NCBI GenBank assembly: GCA_964344985.1
Contig: CAYFPI010000006.1
Span: 19,506-83,505 of the forward strand
Direction of reading: 5' to 3'
From: Thioglobus_A sp964344985
GTDB taxonomy: Bacteria; Pseudomonadota; Gammaproteobacteria; PS1; Pseudothioglobaceae
Length of the DNA stretch: 64,000 nucleotides
Each line of letters opens with the position of its first letter. Positions within the stretch are counted from its first letter, which is position 1. Of this stretch, positions 37,309-45,396 are shown piece after piece. Under the pieces are notes generated by a model. It saw only the letters and a list, made by a program, of their open reading frames with translations. It did no database searches and was not told where the DNA came from. The position numbers were made by a program, and so were the translations under genes.

Positions 37309-37551
37309 ATGAAAAGCATGATTAAATACATGTTATTGCTAAGTATTCTTGTAGTGGGTTGTGAAGATCAAAGAGATTCACAAAGTGCTACCGTGCGAGA
37401 AAAAGACTCAGTTGTTGTGCCAAAACACAAACATCAAAAATTAGATGAGCCTGCAATTTGTGCCGAGCTTTCANNNNNNNNNNTCCAATTAGGCACTATT
37501 GTTTCTCGTGCTAGAATGTTTGAGGATTATTATTCCTGCTATTTGGGATAG
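37309..37551 (+). CDS. Small predicted lipoprotein, unknown, with assembly gap
   Basis: About 80 aa with a lipobox LVVGC, cysteine 18 being the lipidation site. Ten Ns lie inside (37474-37483), so the length and frame after residue 55 are uncertain; the tail RARMFEDYYSCYLG follows in the frame as printed. It is divergent from htpX by 76 bp. No family was recognised. Confidence 0.6.
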   Translation: MKSMIKYMLLLSILVVGCEDQRDSQSATVREKDSVVVPKHKHQKLDEPAICAELSXXXXQLGTIVSRARMFEDYYSCYLG

Positions 37552-37572
37552 AGAGATAGAGCGTGATTGCTC

Positions 37573-38394
37573 TTAAAGATGGAGTCTTTTTTTCTCGTCT
37601 AATTCAATATTAACAAGAGTCTTGTCTATAGGACAGTTAAATATTAATTGGATTGCTTGTAATTGCAGGTCTTTATCATGGGCTTTAGCACCTCCATAAA
37701 TTCTATCGCCAATAATGGGGTATTCATACTTACTTAAGTGTTTTCTAATTTGGTGTTTTCTGCCGGTTTCAATGGTAACAAATAGTAAGGATTTGTCAGC
37801 ATCTTCTTGTAATTTTTTAATATGACTTAGCGCACGCTTGCCATCAATTTTTCCGTCTAAGTGAATCTCTTTGTCTGGAAACTTGCCCTCAACAATAGCA
37901 ATATAATTTTTGTTAATTTTTCGTTGTGCAAACATATCAGATAGATCTCTTGCTAAAGTTTTTGTATGAGCAATAATCATAAGTCCACTGGTTGCACGAT
38001 CCAGTCTATGTACCAAAAAACTGTTTCTATTTAGAGATTTTTCTACAAGCCTTGTAAGTGCGCAATGATCACCCCATTTTGAACCTTGTGAAAACACACC
38101 AGCAGGTTTAAACCAAATACTATAATCTTTTTTATCAAGAATTAGCTCTGGAGTCTCTGGCACTAAAGATAATATTTTTTCATTGAAATAAATATAAACC
38201 TCATTGCCTATTTTTAAAGGTTTTTTAACGCGTCTGATACGATTGGTTTTTTTACTACTTTTTAGCCATACGCAGCCTTTGTCTAGAGCAGATTTAAGCA
38301 CCTGTTTTGAAAGGGCGGTTTGTTCACTTAAGGTATTAATCAATAACTGACCATCTTGCTTAATAGTGATTTTTCTTTCGATGATTTTTTGCAC
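37573..38394 (-). CDS. RluA-family 23S rRNA pseudouridine synthase
   Basis: Protein of 273 aa with an N-terminal S4-like segment (1-80) and a catalytic RluA core. The catalytic aspartate is D132 in HRLDRATSGLM. The RKHQIRKHLSKYEYPIIGD motif is near 217. Which uridines it modifies (RluC-, RluD- or TruC-like) cannot be told. It is divergent from hslO across 193 bp that hold two inverted repeats. Confidence 0.82.
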   Translation of the reverse strand: MQKIIERKITIKQDGQLLINTLSEQTALSKQVLKSALDKGCVWLKSSKKTNRIRRVKKPLKIGNEVYIYFNEKILSLVPETPELILDKKDYSIWFKPAGVFSQGSKWGDHCALTRLVEKSLNRNSFLVHRLDRATSGLMIIAHTKTLARDLSDMFAQRKINKNYIAIVEGKFPDKEIHLDGKIDGKRALSHIKKLQEDADKSLLFVTIETGRKHQIRKHLSKYEYPIIGDRIYGGAKAHDKDLQLQAIQLIFNCPIDKTLVNIELDEKKRLHL

Positions 38395-38404
38395 TGGCGC
38401 CTCT

Positions 38405-38532
38405 AGGTATAAATTAAAATAATACCTAAATTCTGTATACGAAGTTGCTGATAGAGTGCGACAGAGTGTTTTCAGAGGGTGAATTTAATTTGAGCAAGTC
38501 ATTTGTTGATGACTTTGAAAAATTAAATTTAC
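38405..38532. repeat. Two inverted repeats between rluA-like and hslO
   Basis: First, TAGGTAT (about 38405) pairs with ATACCTA (to about 38430). Second, a longer palindrome has outer arms GTGAATTTAATTT (38479-38491) and AAATTAAATTTAC (38520-38532) and inner arms AAGTCAT (38496-38502) and ATGACTT (38509-38515) with a TTGTTG loop. They lie in a divergent promoter region, so they could be operators or leader hairpins for hslO. Confidence 0.55.
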
Positions 38533-38587
38533 TATATAAAATAATATGGCGTGCTATATTGGTAACTTGGTGTGCAGATTTTAGGTA

Positions 38588-39436
38588 ATGTCTATGAATA
38601 CAATTAGTAGATTTCTATTTAAAGATTTAGATATACGCGGGCAGTATTTATCAACCGATGATGCCTGGCAATCAATGATAAAAGATCGTGGATACAGTGC
38701 AAAAGTAAGGCAATTATTTGCAGAGCTGTCTGCACTTGCTATCATGCTGGCTAATGGTATGAAGCACCAAGGCAAGCTGACCATTCAAATACAAGGTGAT
38801 GGACTAATTAGTTTGTTATTAGTGGAAGTAACGCATGATTTGAAAATTCGCGGTATGGTCAGGCACGATAGCAAACCAATTGATAGTCATGAGCTTGATG
38901 TTATTTTAGGACAAGGGCAAATTATCGCCACACTTTATAATGAGCAAACTGATCATAGTTTTCAATCAATTGTCCCTAGAAACCCCCAAGGTTTGATCAC
39001 TACTTTTGAAGATTATTTTTCTCAATCAGAGCAGCTTGATTCCAAGCTTTGGGTGAGTTCTACTCAAAACAACCTCTCGGCAATGTTGATTCAAAAAATG
39101 CCAGAAGTAAGCAGTAATTCTAAAGAGGATTGGAATAGAGTCATGGCATTAGCCGGTACGCTAACTAACGAAGAATTGTGTGATTTAGATGTTAATACAT
39201 TACTACATCGACTCTTTCATGAAGAAGTGGTGGAGGTATTTGATGGCGATTTGATCAGTTATGAGTGTTATCAAGATCGAGAACGTTTTGAAAAAATCAT
39301 TTTTGACTTAGGTGAAAAAGATGCCAGATCCTTACTTAAAGAGCGAGGAGAAATATCCATTCATAATGAGATTTGTAATGAGCACTTGTTTTTCAACAAG
39401 GATGATATCGATCAAATCTTTGCTGACAATCAATAG
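38588..39436 (+). CDS. hslO: Hsp33-like chaperone with half of its zinc cysteines lost
   Basis: Redox-regulated holdase family, 282 aa. The N-terminal core and the ANGMKHQGKLTIQIQGDG segment (55-72) are clear, as is the C-terminal LFHEE region. In known Hsp33 the redox switch uses CxC and CxxC. Here the matching positions read C227-Y-Q229 (YECYQDRER) and N260-E-I-C263 (IHNEICNEH), so only C227 and C263 remain. The normal zinc site cannot form. ATG 38594, two codons in, has better ribosome-site spacing (AGG 8 nt upstream) than ATG 38588. It may be constitutively active or regulated differently. Confidence 0.88.
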   Translation: MSMNTISRFLFKDLDIRGQYLSTDDAWQSMIKDRGYSAKVRQLFAELSALAIMLANGMKHQGKLTIQIQGDGLISLLLVEVTHDLKIRGMVRHDSKPIDSHELDVILGQGQIIATLYNEQTDHSFQSIVPRNPQGLITTFEDYFSQSEQLDSKLWVSSTQNNLSAMLIQKMPEVSSNSKEDWNRVMALAGTLTNEELCDLDVNTLLHRLFHEEVVEVFDGDLISYECYQDRERFEKIIFDLGEKDARSLLKERGEISIHNEICNEHLFFNKDDIDQIFADNQ

Positions 39437-39438
39437 AT

Positions 39439-39621
39439 TTATTGGTCTCTTTGTTTTCTAACTTTGTTGAATTGTTTAAAAATAAACACTAAGATTGCAA
39501 TAAAAAATATTGACCCTATAAGTGCTGTGATAGAAAACCCTCTGTGCGATTCGCTCTCAACCTGCGCATGCACCAAGGTTGGTAAAAAACTATAAATAGT
39601 AAGCAAAAATAAAGATTTCAT
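39439..39621 (-). CDS. Small membrane protein after the tRNA operon, unknown
   Basis: A 60 aa protein (MKSLFLLTIYSFLPTLVHAQ begins it) with a signal-like first helix (cut near HA) and a membrane helix at about 30-48, ending in KVRKQRDQ. The frame extends upstream through tRNA-His, but that is not coding; ATG 39621 is chosen. It lies 29 bp after tRNA-His on the same strand and is likely the last cistron of the tRNA transcript. No family was recognised. Confidence 0.6.
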   Translation of the reverse strand: MKSLFLLTIYSFLPTLVHAQVESESHRGFSITALIGSIFFIAILVFIFKQFNKVRKQRDQ

Positions 39622-39650
39622 AAATTTATCAATATTTTGAAATGAGGTAG

Positions 39651-39727
39651 TGGGGCGAGAAACGGGGTTCGAACCCGCGACAACCGGAATCACAATCCGG
39701 GGCTCTACCAACTGAGCTATTCCCGCC
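39651..39727 (-). tRNA. tRNA-His (GTG)
   Basis: Cloverleaf with anticodon loop TTGTGAT (anticodon GTG). It carries the extra 5' G-1 opposite C73 that marks tRNA-His, and an encoded CCA. The T-loop GGTTCGAACC is intact. It is third in the tRNA run Pro-Arg-His. Confidence 0.97.
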
Positions 39728-39740
39728 ATAAACTTTTTTT

Positions 39741-39817
39741 TGGCACGCCCTACACGATTCGAACGTGTGACCTACGGCTTAGAAGGCCGTTGCTCTATCC
39801 AGCTGAGCTAAGGGCGC
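39741..39817 (-). tRNA. tRNA-Arg (TCT)
   Basis: Cloverleaf with anticodon loop CTTCTAA (anticodon TCT, reading AGA/AGG), T-loop CGTTCGAATCG and an encoded CCA. It is the middle gene of the tRNA run. Confidence 0.97.
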
Positions 39818-39843
39818 AATTTTAAAACCCTAGGAAAAGTTTT

Positions 39844-39920
39844 TGGTCGGAGTGGAGGGATTTGAACCCCCGACCACCTGGTCCCAAACCAGATACGCTA
39901 CCAAACTGCGCTACACTCCG
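39844..39920 (-). tRNA. tRNA-Pro (TGG)
   Basis: Cloverleaf with anticodon loop TTTGGGA (anticodon TGG), T-loop GGTTCAAATCC, acceptor stem CGGAGTG/CACTCCG and an encoded CCA. It is the first gene of the run. Confidence 0.97.
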
Positions 39921-39931
39921 AAAAAACGATA

Positions 39932-39959
39932 ATTATACTTTGTTCGGAGTCAGTGTAAA
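39932..39959 (-). promoter_or_regulatory. Sigma-70 promoter of the tRNA operon
   Basis: On the minus strand TTTACA (39959-39954) and TATAAT (39937-39932) are 16 bp apart. The -10 box ends 12 bp before the 5' end of tRNA-Pro, which fits a very short leader. Confidence 0.75.
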
Positions 39960-39986
39960 GAGCTAAATTTGATTATTAATGCTAAT

Positions 39987-41453
39987 TTAACCAATTCCCA
40001 AATCTTTCCAAATATCATCAATTTTTTGAATAACTTTATCGTCCATTACGATAGGCGTTCCCCATTCCCTGTCAGTTTCGCCAGGTAGTTTATTGGTTGC
40101 ATCAATACCCATTTTTGAGCCAAGGCCTGAAATAGGTGAAGCAAAGTCAAGGTAGTCGATTGGTGTGTTGTCAATCAAAGTGGTGTCACGAGTTGGATCT
40201 ACTCGAGTGGTCATTGCCCAAATAACTTCTTTCCAGTTTTTTACATCAATATCATCATCAACAATAATGACAAACTTGGTGTACATAAATTGCCTTAAAA
40301 ATGACCAAACGCCCATCATGACTCGCTTTGAATGGCCTGGGTATTGTTTTTTAATACTAACCACTGCCATTCGGTACGAACACGCCTCTGGTGGCAGGTA
40401 AAAATCAACAATCTCTGGGTATTGTTGCTGTAGTAGTGGTACAAACACTTCATTGAGTGCCACACCTAGTATTGCGGGCTCATCAATCGGCTTGCCTGTA
40501 TAGCTTGAGTGATAAATTGGGTTTTTTCGATGAGTAATTCGCTCAACAGTAAATACTGGAAAACTCTCAATTTCATTGTAATATCCAGTATGATCGCCGT
40601 ACGGTCCTTCATCAGCCATTTCACCAGGATGGATAACGCCTTCTAGGATTATTTCTGCATTCTCAGGCACTTGTAAATCATTACCAATACAGCTACAGAC
40701 TTTGGTTTTTTTACCACGTAATAGTCCTGCAAATGCATACTCACTGAGTGAGTCAGGAATGGGGGTAACAGCAGCTAGCGTAGTTGTAGGATCAGCGCCA
40801 ATTGCAACAGCAACAGGATAGGGTTGTCCTGGGTTTTTCTCGCACCAGTCTTTAAAATCAAGTGCACCGCCACGATGAGATAGCCAGCGCATAATGAGCT
40901 TATTTTTACCAATCAGTTGTTGGCGATAAATACCTAGGTTCTGGCGTTTTTTGTATGGCCCTTTGGTGATGGTCAACCCCCAAGTAACAAGTGGGGCAGC
41001 ATCTCCTGGCCAACATGTTTGAATAGGTAATTGATTAAGATCTACATCCTCACCCTCAATAACAACCTCTTGACACTGACCTTTTTTGACAGACTTAACT
41101 GGCATACTTAATACTTTTTTTAAGGTTGGTAGTTTTTTAAAAGCATCTTTTAAACCTTTTGGTGGTTCTGGTTGTTTAAGCTCTGCTAGTAATTTTCCTA
41201 ACTCTCTAAGTGCTACAAGATCTTCTTGACCCATGGCACTGGCTACTCTATCCGTTGTACCAAACAAGTTGGCCAGTACCGGCATGTTTGAGTCTTTTAC
41301 ATTTTCAAATAACAAAGCAGGGCCTTGTTGGTCTAATGTACGGCGACAAATTTCAGTAATCTCTAGATTGGCATTAACCTCTGTGGTGATGCGTTTTAGC
41401 CTACCTTGAGATTCTAATTTATTGATAAATTCACGTAGATCTTGATAATGCAT
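39987..41453 (-). CDS. ubiD: 3-octaprenyl-4-hydroxybenzoate decarboxylase UbiD
   Basis: Prenylated-flavin-dependent decarboxylase of ubiquinone synthesis, 488 aa, full length. Family segments are MHYQDLREFINKLESQGRLK at the start, the GIYRQQLIGKNKLIMRWLSHRGG region and GEMADEGPYGDHTGYY. The prFMN-forming partner UbiX is not in the window. It fits with ispB at the left end. Confidence 0.95.
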   Translation of the reverse strand: MHYQDLREFINKLESQGRLKRITTEVNANLEITEICRRTLDQQGPALLFENVKDSNMPVLANLFGTTDRVASAMGQEDLVALRELGKLLAELKQPEPPKGLKDAFKKLPTLKKVLSMPVKSVKKGQCQEVVIEGEDVDLNQLPIQTCWPGDAAPLVTWGLTITKGPYKKRQNLGIYRQQLIGKNKLIMRWLSHRGGALDFKDWCEKNPGQPYPVAVAIGADPTTTLAAVTPIPDSLSEYAFAGLLRGKKTKVCSCIGNDLQVPENAEIILEGVIHPGEMADEGPYGDHTGYYNEIESFPVFTVERITHRKNPIYHSSYTGKPIDEPAILGVALNEVFVPLLQQQYPEIVDFYLPPEACSYRMAVVSIKKQYPGHSKRVMMGVWSFLRQFMYTKFVIIVDDDIDVKNWKEVIWAMTTRVDPTRDTTLIDNTPIDYLDFASPISGLGSKMGIDATNKLPGETDREWGTPIVMDDKVIQKIDDIWKDLGIG

Positions 41454-41462
41454 TAAGTTGTC

Positions 41463-42134
41463 CTATATGTTGTCAAAGTAAGCATTGTGAGCAGCCACTT
41501 CATCAGCGTTGGCATAAATAATTTTGGTTTTTCCAATACTTGCATCTATGCGCGAAATATCATTTGCTGCAGTGCTTTGTTGAGTATTTGCTTGTTCGGC
41601 ATGGAATAAAACTGATTGACCACCAGTCATGGCTAGATATACTTGTGCAAGAATTTGCGCATCGAGTAGTGCACCGTGAACAGTACGAGCACTGGCGTCA
41701 ATCTCAAAACGTCTACACAGTGCATCAAGATTGTGAAGCGTCCCAGGGCGTTGTTGTTTTGATAACTCTAAAGAGTCGATGATTGTGCATTTGTCTTCAA
41801 TGGTTTCATCAGAACCCATAAGTTTAAGCTCATGATTTAAAAAGCCAAGGTCGAACGGTGCGTTATGAATAACCAGTGTAGCACCATCGATATATTCCAT
41901 GAATTCTAAAGCCACTTCTTCAAATTCAGGCTTTCCAATTAGAAATTTATCAGTAATGCCGTGAATTCTAACTGAGTCACCTACATTGCGATTGGGTTGA
42001 ATATACTGGTGATAATCGTTATCCTCACTAATAACCCTGTCAACAATTTCAGTGCAGCCAATTTCAATGATTCGATGACCTTCAGAAGGCTCAATACCAG
42101 TAGTTTCAGTATCTAGAACAATTAGTCTTTCCAT
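41463..42134 (-). CDS. dnaQ: DNA polymerase III epsilon subunit (proofreading exonuclease)
   Basis: DEDDh 3'-5' exonuclease of 223 aa. ExoI motif DTETTG gives D8 and E10; HNAPFDLGFLNHE is ExoII; the VHGALLDA segment near 158-165 holds the histidine and last aspartate. A C-terminal tail (about 180-223) would bind the alpha subunit. rnhA, its usual neighbour, is at 12.6 kb here. It ends 9 bp before ubiD on the same strand. Confidence 0.93.
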   Translation of the reverse strand: MERLIVLDTETTGIEPSEGHRIIEIGCTEIVDRVISEDNDYHQYIQPNRNVGDSVRIHGITDKFLIGKPEFEEVALEFMEYIDGATLVIHNAPFDLGFLNHELKLMGSDETIEDKCTIIDSLELSKQQRPGTLHNLDALCRRFEIDASARTVHGALLDAQILAQVYLAMTGGQSVLFHAEQANTQQSTAANDISRIDASIGKTKIIYANADEVAAHNAYFDNI

Positions 42135-42204
42135 AAAATATCGAACCGGTTTATTTTCGTGTAAAATTGATTGATTTTATCATAACTAAAAGTTAGAGAG
42201 TATT

Positions 42205-42537
42205 ATGGCTAGAGTAACTGTTGAAGAGTGTTTGGATTTTGTAGATAATCGTTTTGAGCTGGTATTGGTAGCTGCAAAACGTGCTCATCAGTTAAGTTCT
42301 GGCGGTTTTAGATCTACTTTGGATGTAGGCAAAGACAAGCCAACTGTGGTTGCGCTTAGAGAAATTGAGGCTGGTCTTGTTGATACTTCTATTCTTTCAG
42401 AAGAGCATGCTATGGAAGAAGAGTTAACTGCTCAACAAAAAGCAAATGATGCACAAACAGCTCAAGAGGTTGAGGCCGAATTATCAGCAACAGCAATTGA
42501 TGAAGTGGCTGATGAGATTACAGAGGTTGAAGAGTAG
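42205..42537 (+). CDS. rpoZ: RNA polymerase omega subunit
   Basis: Small subunit that helps RNA polymerase assembly and ppGpp binding. The 110 aa protein has the conserved start (MARVTVEECLDFVDNRFELV) and a long acidic, Glu/Ala-rich tail from about 60. spoT and gmk, frequent neighbours, are absent. A terminator follows. Confidence 0.94.
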   Translation: MARVTVEECLDFVDNRFELVLVAAKRAHQLSSGGFRSTLDVGKDKPTVVALREIEAGLVDTSILSEEHAMEEELTAQQKANDAQTAQEVEAELSATAIDEVADEITEVEE

Positions 42538-42557
42538 TTACTTTTCAAGCTTTATAC

Positions 42558-42589
42558 AAAAAAATGACGCTAATGCGTCATTTTTTTTC
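42558..42589 (+). terminator. Terminator after rpoZ
   Basis: AAAATGACGC, loop TAAT and GCGTCATTTT form a 10 bp stem with a run of eight T residues. Confidence 0.92.
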
Positions 42590-42645
42590 GTCTTTATAAA
42601 ATTACAGGTATTATCTATAGTCTTATTTTTACCTTTAACTAGATC

Positions 42646-44565
42646 ATGAAAACCTATCCAATAGCAACATCATATACAACACCGTTATGCACCCAAGATA
42701 AGTACGAGAAAATGTATGCTGATTCAATTAATAATTCGGATGAATTTTGGACAACTCAAGCTAAAGAATTTTTGCATTGGGATAAGGATTGGGAGCAAAC
42801 TTCTAATGTTGATTATCACGCTGGAAAGATCGAATGGTTTAAGGGTGGTGAGCTTAATATTGCTTACAATTGTATTGATAGGCATTTACCTGAAAGAGCT
42901 GACCAAGTTGCCATTATTTGGGAAGGTGATGACCCTGAGGTAAGTAAAAAGGTTACCTATCAACAGCTACATGACGAGGTGGCAAAATTTGCCAATGGCC
43001 TGAAAAAATTAGGTGTTGGCAAAGGCGATCGAGTTTGTATTTACATGCCAATGATTCTTGAGGCGAGTTATGCAATGCTGGCTTGCGCGCGTATCGGTGC
43101 GATTCACTCTGTGGTGTTTGGTGGCTTTTCTCCAGAGGCATTAAAAGATCGAATTTTAGATTCTGAGTGTAAGGTAATTATTACTGCTGATGAAGGTGTT
43201 CGTGGTGGAAGGGCAACAGCACTTAAAGCCAATGTTGATAAAGCAATCGGTGCTTGCGAGTGTGTTGATTCAGTCATTGTGGTTCGCCATACTGGTGGCG
43301 AGGTTCATTGGGGCGCTAGAGATGTTTGGTATCACGATTTGGTAAGTGATGCTCCAAGTGAGTGTCCGTGTGAGTCGTTTGATGCTGAAACACCACTATT
43401 TATCCTTTATACCTCAGGATCAACGGGTAAGCCAAAAGGGGTTTTACATACCTCTGGAGGTTATCTTTTATATGCAGCCATAACGCACAAATATACGTTT
43501 GATTATCAAGAGAATGATATTTATTGGTGTACAGCCGATGTTGGTTGGGTAACAGGGCATTCTTATATTGTTTATGGGCCTCTTGCCAATGGTGCTACTA
43601 CACTTAGGTTTGCAGGTGTTCCGACTTATCCAGATGCTTCACGTTTTTGGCAGGTTGTTGACAAACATCAAGTAAATACTTTTTATACCGCGCCTACAGC
43701 CATTCGTGCACTAATGGGTGCGGGTGATGAGTTTGTGGAGAAAACTTCACGCTCTAGTTTACGTATTTTGGGTACTGTGGGTGAGCCGATTAATCCTGAA
43801 GCGTGGGAGTGGTATTATCACAAGGTAGGCGAGGGAAAATGTCCAGTTGTTGACACTTGGTGGCAAACAGAAACAGGTGGACATATGATCACGCCACTAC
43901 CTTATGCAACAGCTTTAAAGCCAGGATCAGCCAGCAAGCCGTTTTTTGGCATTGAGCCGCAGATTGTAAATGAACAAGGTGAGGTTTTAGAGGGCGAAGC
44001 AGAGGGTATTTTAGTGCTTGCACGATCTTGGCCAGGACAAATGCGCACACTTTATAACAACCATGAGCGCTTTATGGAGGCGTATTTTTCAACATTCCTT
44101 GGTAAGTACTTTGCAGGTGATGGTGTTAAAAGAGATGCTGATGGCTATTACTGGATTACAGGTCGAGTGGACGATGTTTTAAATATTTCAGGGCACCGCT
44201 TAGGTACAGCTGAAATTGAGTCAGCATTAGTATTGCATGAAAACGTATCAGAAGCTGCAGTAGTTGGTTATCCGCACGACATCAAGGGACAAGGTATTTA
44301 TGCTTACGTGTCTATTATGAGTGGCGTTGAGCCAACGGATGGGTTGAAGAGTGAATTGGTTAAATTAGTGCGAAGTGAAATCGGACCAATTGCAACCGTG
44401 GATAAAATTCAGTTTGCACCTGGACTGCCTAAAACTCGTTCAGGAAAAATCATGCGTCGAATTTTAAGAAAAATTGCCGAAGATGATTATACAAACCTAG
44501 GCGATACTTCAACTTTGGCAGAGCCAGAGGTGGTTGAAGATTTAATTAATAATCGAATTGATTAG
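42646..44565 (+). CDS. acs: Acetyl-coenzyme A synthetase
   Basis: AMP-forming acyl-adenylate enzyme of 639 aa that makes acetyl-CoA from acetate. The ATP-binding loop YTSGSTGKPKG is near 260-270 and the C-terminal lysine is in PKTRSGKIMRR near 605. Its presence suggests that acetate can be assimilated alongside any autotrophy. It has a weak ribosome site and lies about 55 bp after the rpoZ terminator. Confidence 0.96.
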   Translation: MKTYPIATSYTTPLCTQDKYEKMYADSINNSDEFWTTQAKEFLHWDKDWEQTSNVDYHAGKIEWFKGGELNIAYNCIDRHLPERADQVAIIWEGDDPEVSKKVTYQQLHDEVAKFANGLKKLGVGKGDRVCIYMPMILEASYAMLACARIGAIHSVVFGGFSPEALKDRILDSECKVIITADEGVRGGRATALKANVDKAIGACECVDSVIVVRHTGGEVHWGARDVWYHDLVSDAPSECPCESFDAETPLFILYTSGSTGKPKGVLHTSGGYLLYAAITHKYTFDYQENDIYWCTADVGWVTGHSYIVYGPLANGATTLRFAGVPTYPDASRFWQVVDKHQVNTFYTAPTAIRALMGAGDEFVEKTSRSSLRILGTVGEPINPEAWEWYYHKVGEGKCPVVDTWWQTETGGHMITPLPYATALKPGSASKPFFGIEPQIVNEQGEVLEGEAEGILVLARSWPGQMRTLYNNHERFMEAYFSTFLGKYFAGDGVKRDADGYYWITGRVDDVLNISGHRLGTAEIESALVLHENVSEAAVVGYPHDIKGQGIYAYVSIMSGVEPTDGLKSELVKLVRSEIGPIATVDKIQFAPGLPKTRSGKIMRRILRKIAEDDYTNLGDTSTLAEPEVVEDLINNRID

Positions 44566-45293
44566 TTATTAGGTTGTTTAATCTTTAGTTTTTTCAAGCC
44601 TTTTTTGATTTTGTCTTTTAGGCTGACTTCACACTGGTTGTGATAGTTTTTTTGCATTTGAACATCTATCGAAACAACCTTGCCAAATACTTTATTTTCA
44701 AGTTTCATAATGCTTTCAATATTACTACAGTAATTTTGAATTTCTTCAGTAGTGTAAGATACCAGTGTTGCTACACCAATGGCAGGTACAACCAATCCTG
44801 TTACAGCAATACCAGTTGATGTTTCTTTTAACTGAGCAATGCGAGTAATATTTTTACTAACGGTGGCTTTATTTTGTGTTTCAAAAATATTTTCAAGGTA
44901 GTTCAACTTATCACCTGAAATTTGAAGTTTTTCTTGCGTTGATTGTAGTGATCCTTTTAAGTTGTTTACTTCATTTCTGGCGTCACTCATTTGTGAGATT
45001 TCATCAGCCAATACACTGGTTTTACTATTAGCTAGAGAAAGCTTATCTTGTGCTTTTTTTAGCTCAGAGCGTGCTTGAATAAGTTGGTTGTTTAAATCTT
45101 CTAGTGCTGAAATTTCATCAGAAGTGTGTGATTTTTTTTGGCTAGAGTGAATTGCAGAAAGCTTGTTGTTGTACTCTTGAGTAATTTCACCAATCTCTTT
45201 TTTTAGCTCTGATACTTGCTTGTCATAAAAGAAAAAGCCGACAACTAATGTTATTGCAAGAACGATTGATGTAAATAGTGATTTATTTTCCAT
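44562..45293 (-). CDS. Membrane-anchored coiled-coil protein, unknown
   Basis: Protein of 243 aa that I do not recognise. It has one N-terminal helix (about 6-23), a long coiled coil from about 28 to 150 rich in Lys, Glu, Ser and Gln, a second hydrophobic stretch near 157-178 (GIAVTGLVVPAIGVATLVSY) and a basic tail (KIKKGLKKLKIK). It overlaps acs by 4 bp convergently. Its leader holds a long inverted repeat. Confidence 0.65.
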   Translation of the reverse strand: MENKSLFTSIVLAITLVVGFFFYDKQVSELKKEIGEITQEYNNKLSAIHSSQKKSHTSDEISALEDLNNQLIQARSELKKAQDKLSLANSKTSVLADEISQMSDARNEVNNLKGSLQSTQEKLQISGDKLNYLENIFETQNKATVSKNITRIAQLKETSTGIAVTGLVVPAIGVATLVSYTTEEIQNYCSNIESIMKLENKVFGKVVSIDVQMQKNYHNQCEVSLKDKIKKGLKKLKIKQPNN

Positions 45294-45300
45294 AATAGTC

Positions 45301-45350
45301 TCTCAAAATTAATACTGTAATAATAGTGTGTATTATACACTATTTTGAGA
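45301..45350. promoter_or_regulatory. Inverted repeat and -10 box upstream of the coiled-coil gene
   Basis: TCTCAAAAT (45301-45309) pairs with ATTTTGAGA (45342-45350), and inside it TAGTGT (45324-45329) pairs with ACACTA (45337-45342). A TATAAT -10 box on the minus strand lies within the inner loop (45337-45332). Such a palindrome over a promoter is a likely operator; as RNA it could be a leader hairpin. Confidence 0.45.
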
Positions 45351-45396
45351 ACTATATAAGAATATTATTATATTTTAATATATAAAATAAATGCTT

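Noticed and set aside
39622..39729. Upstream extension of the small membrane protein reading frame to 39729
   Set aside because: It passes through tRNA-His; the in-frame ATG 39621 followed by a signal-like helix is the better start.
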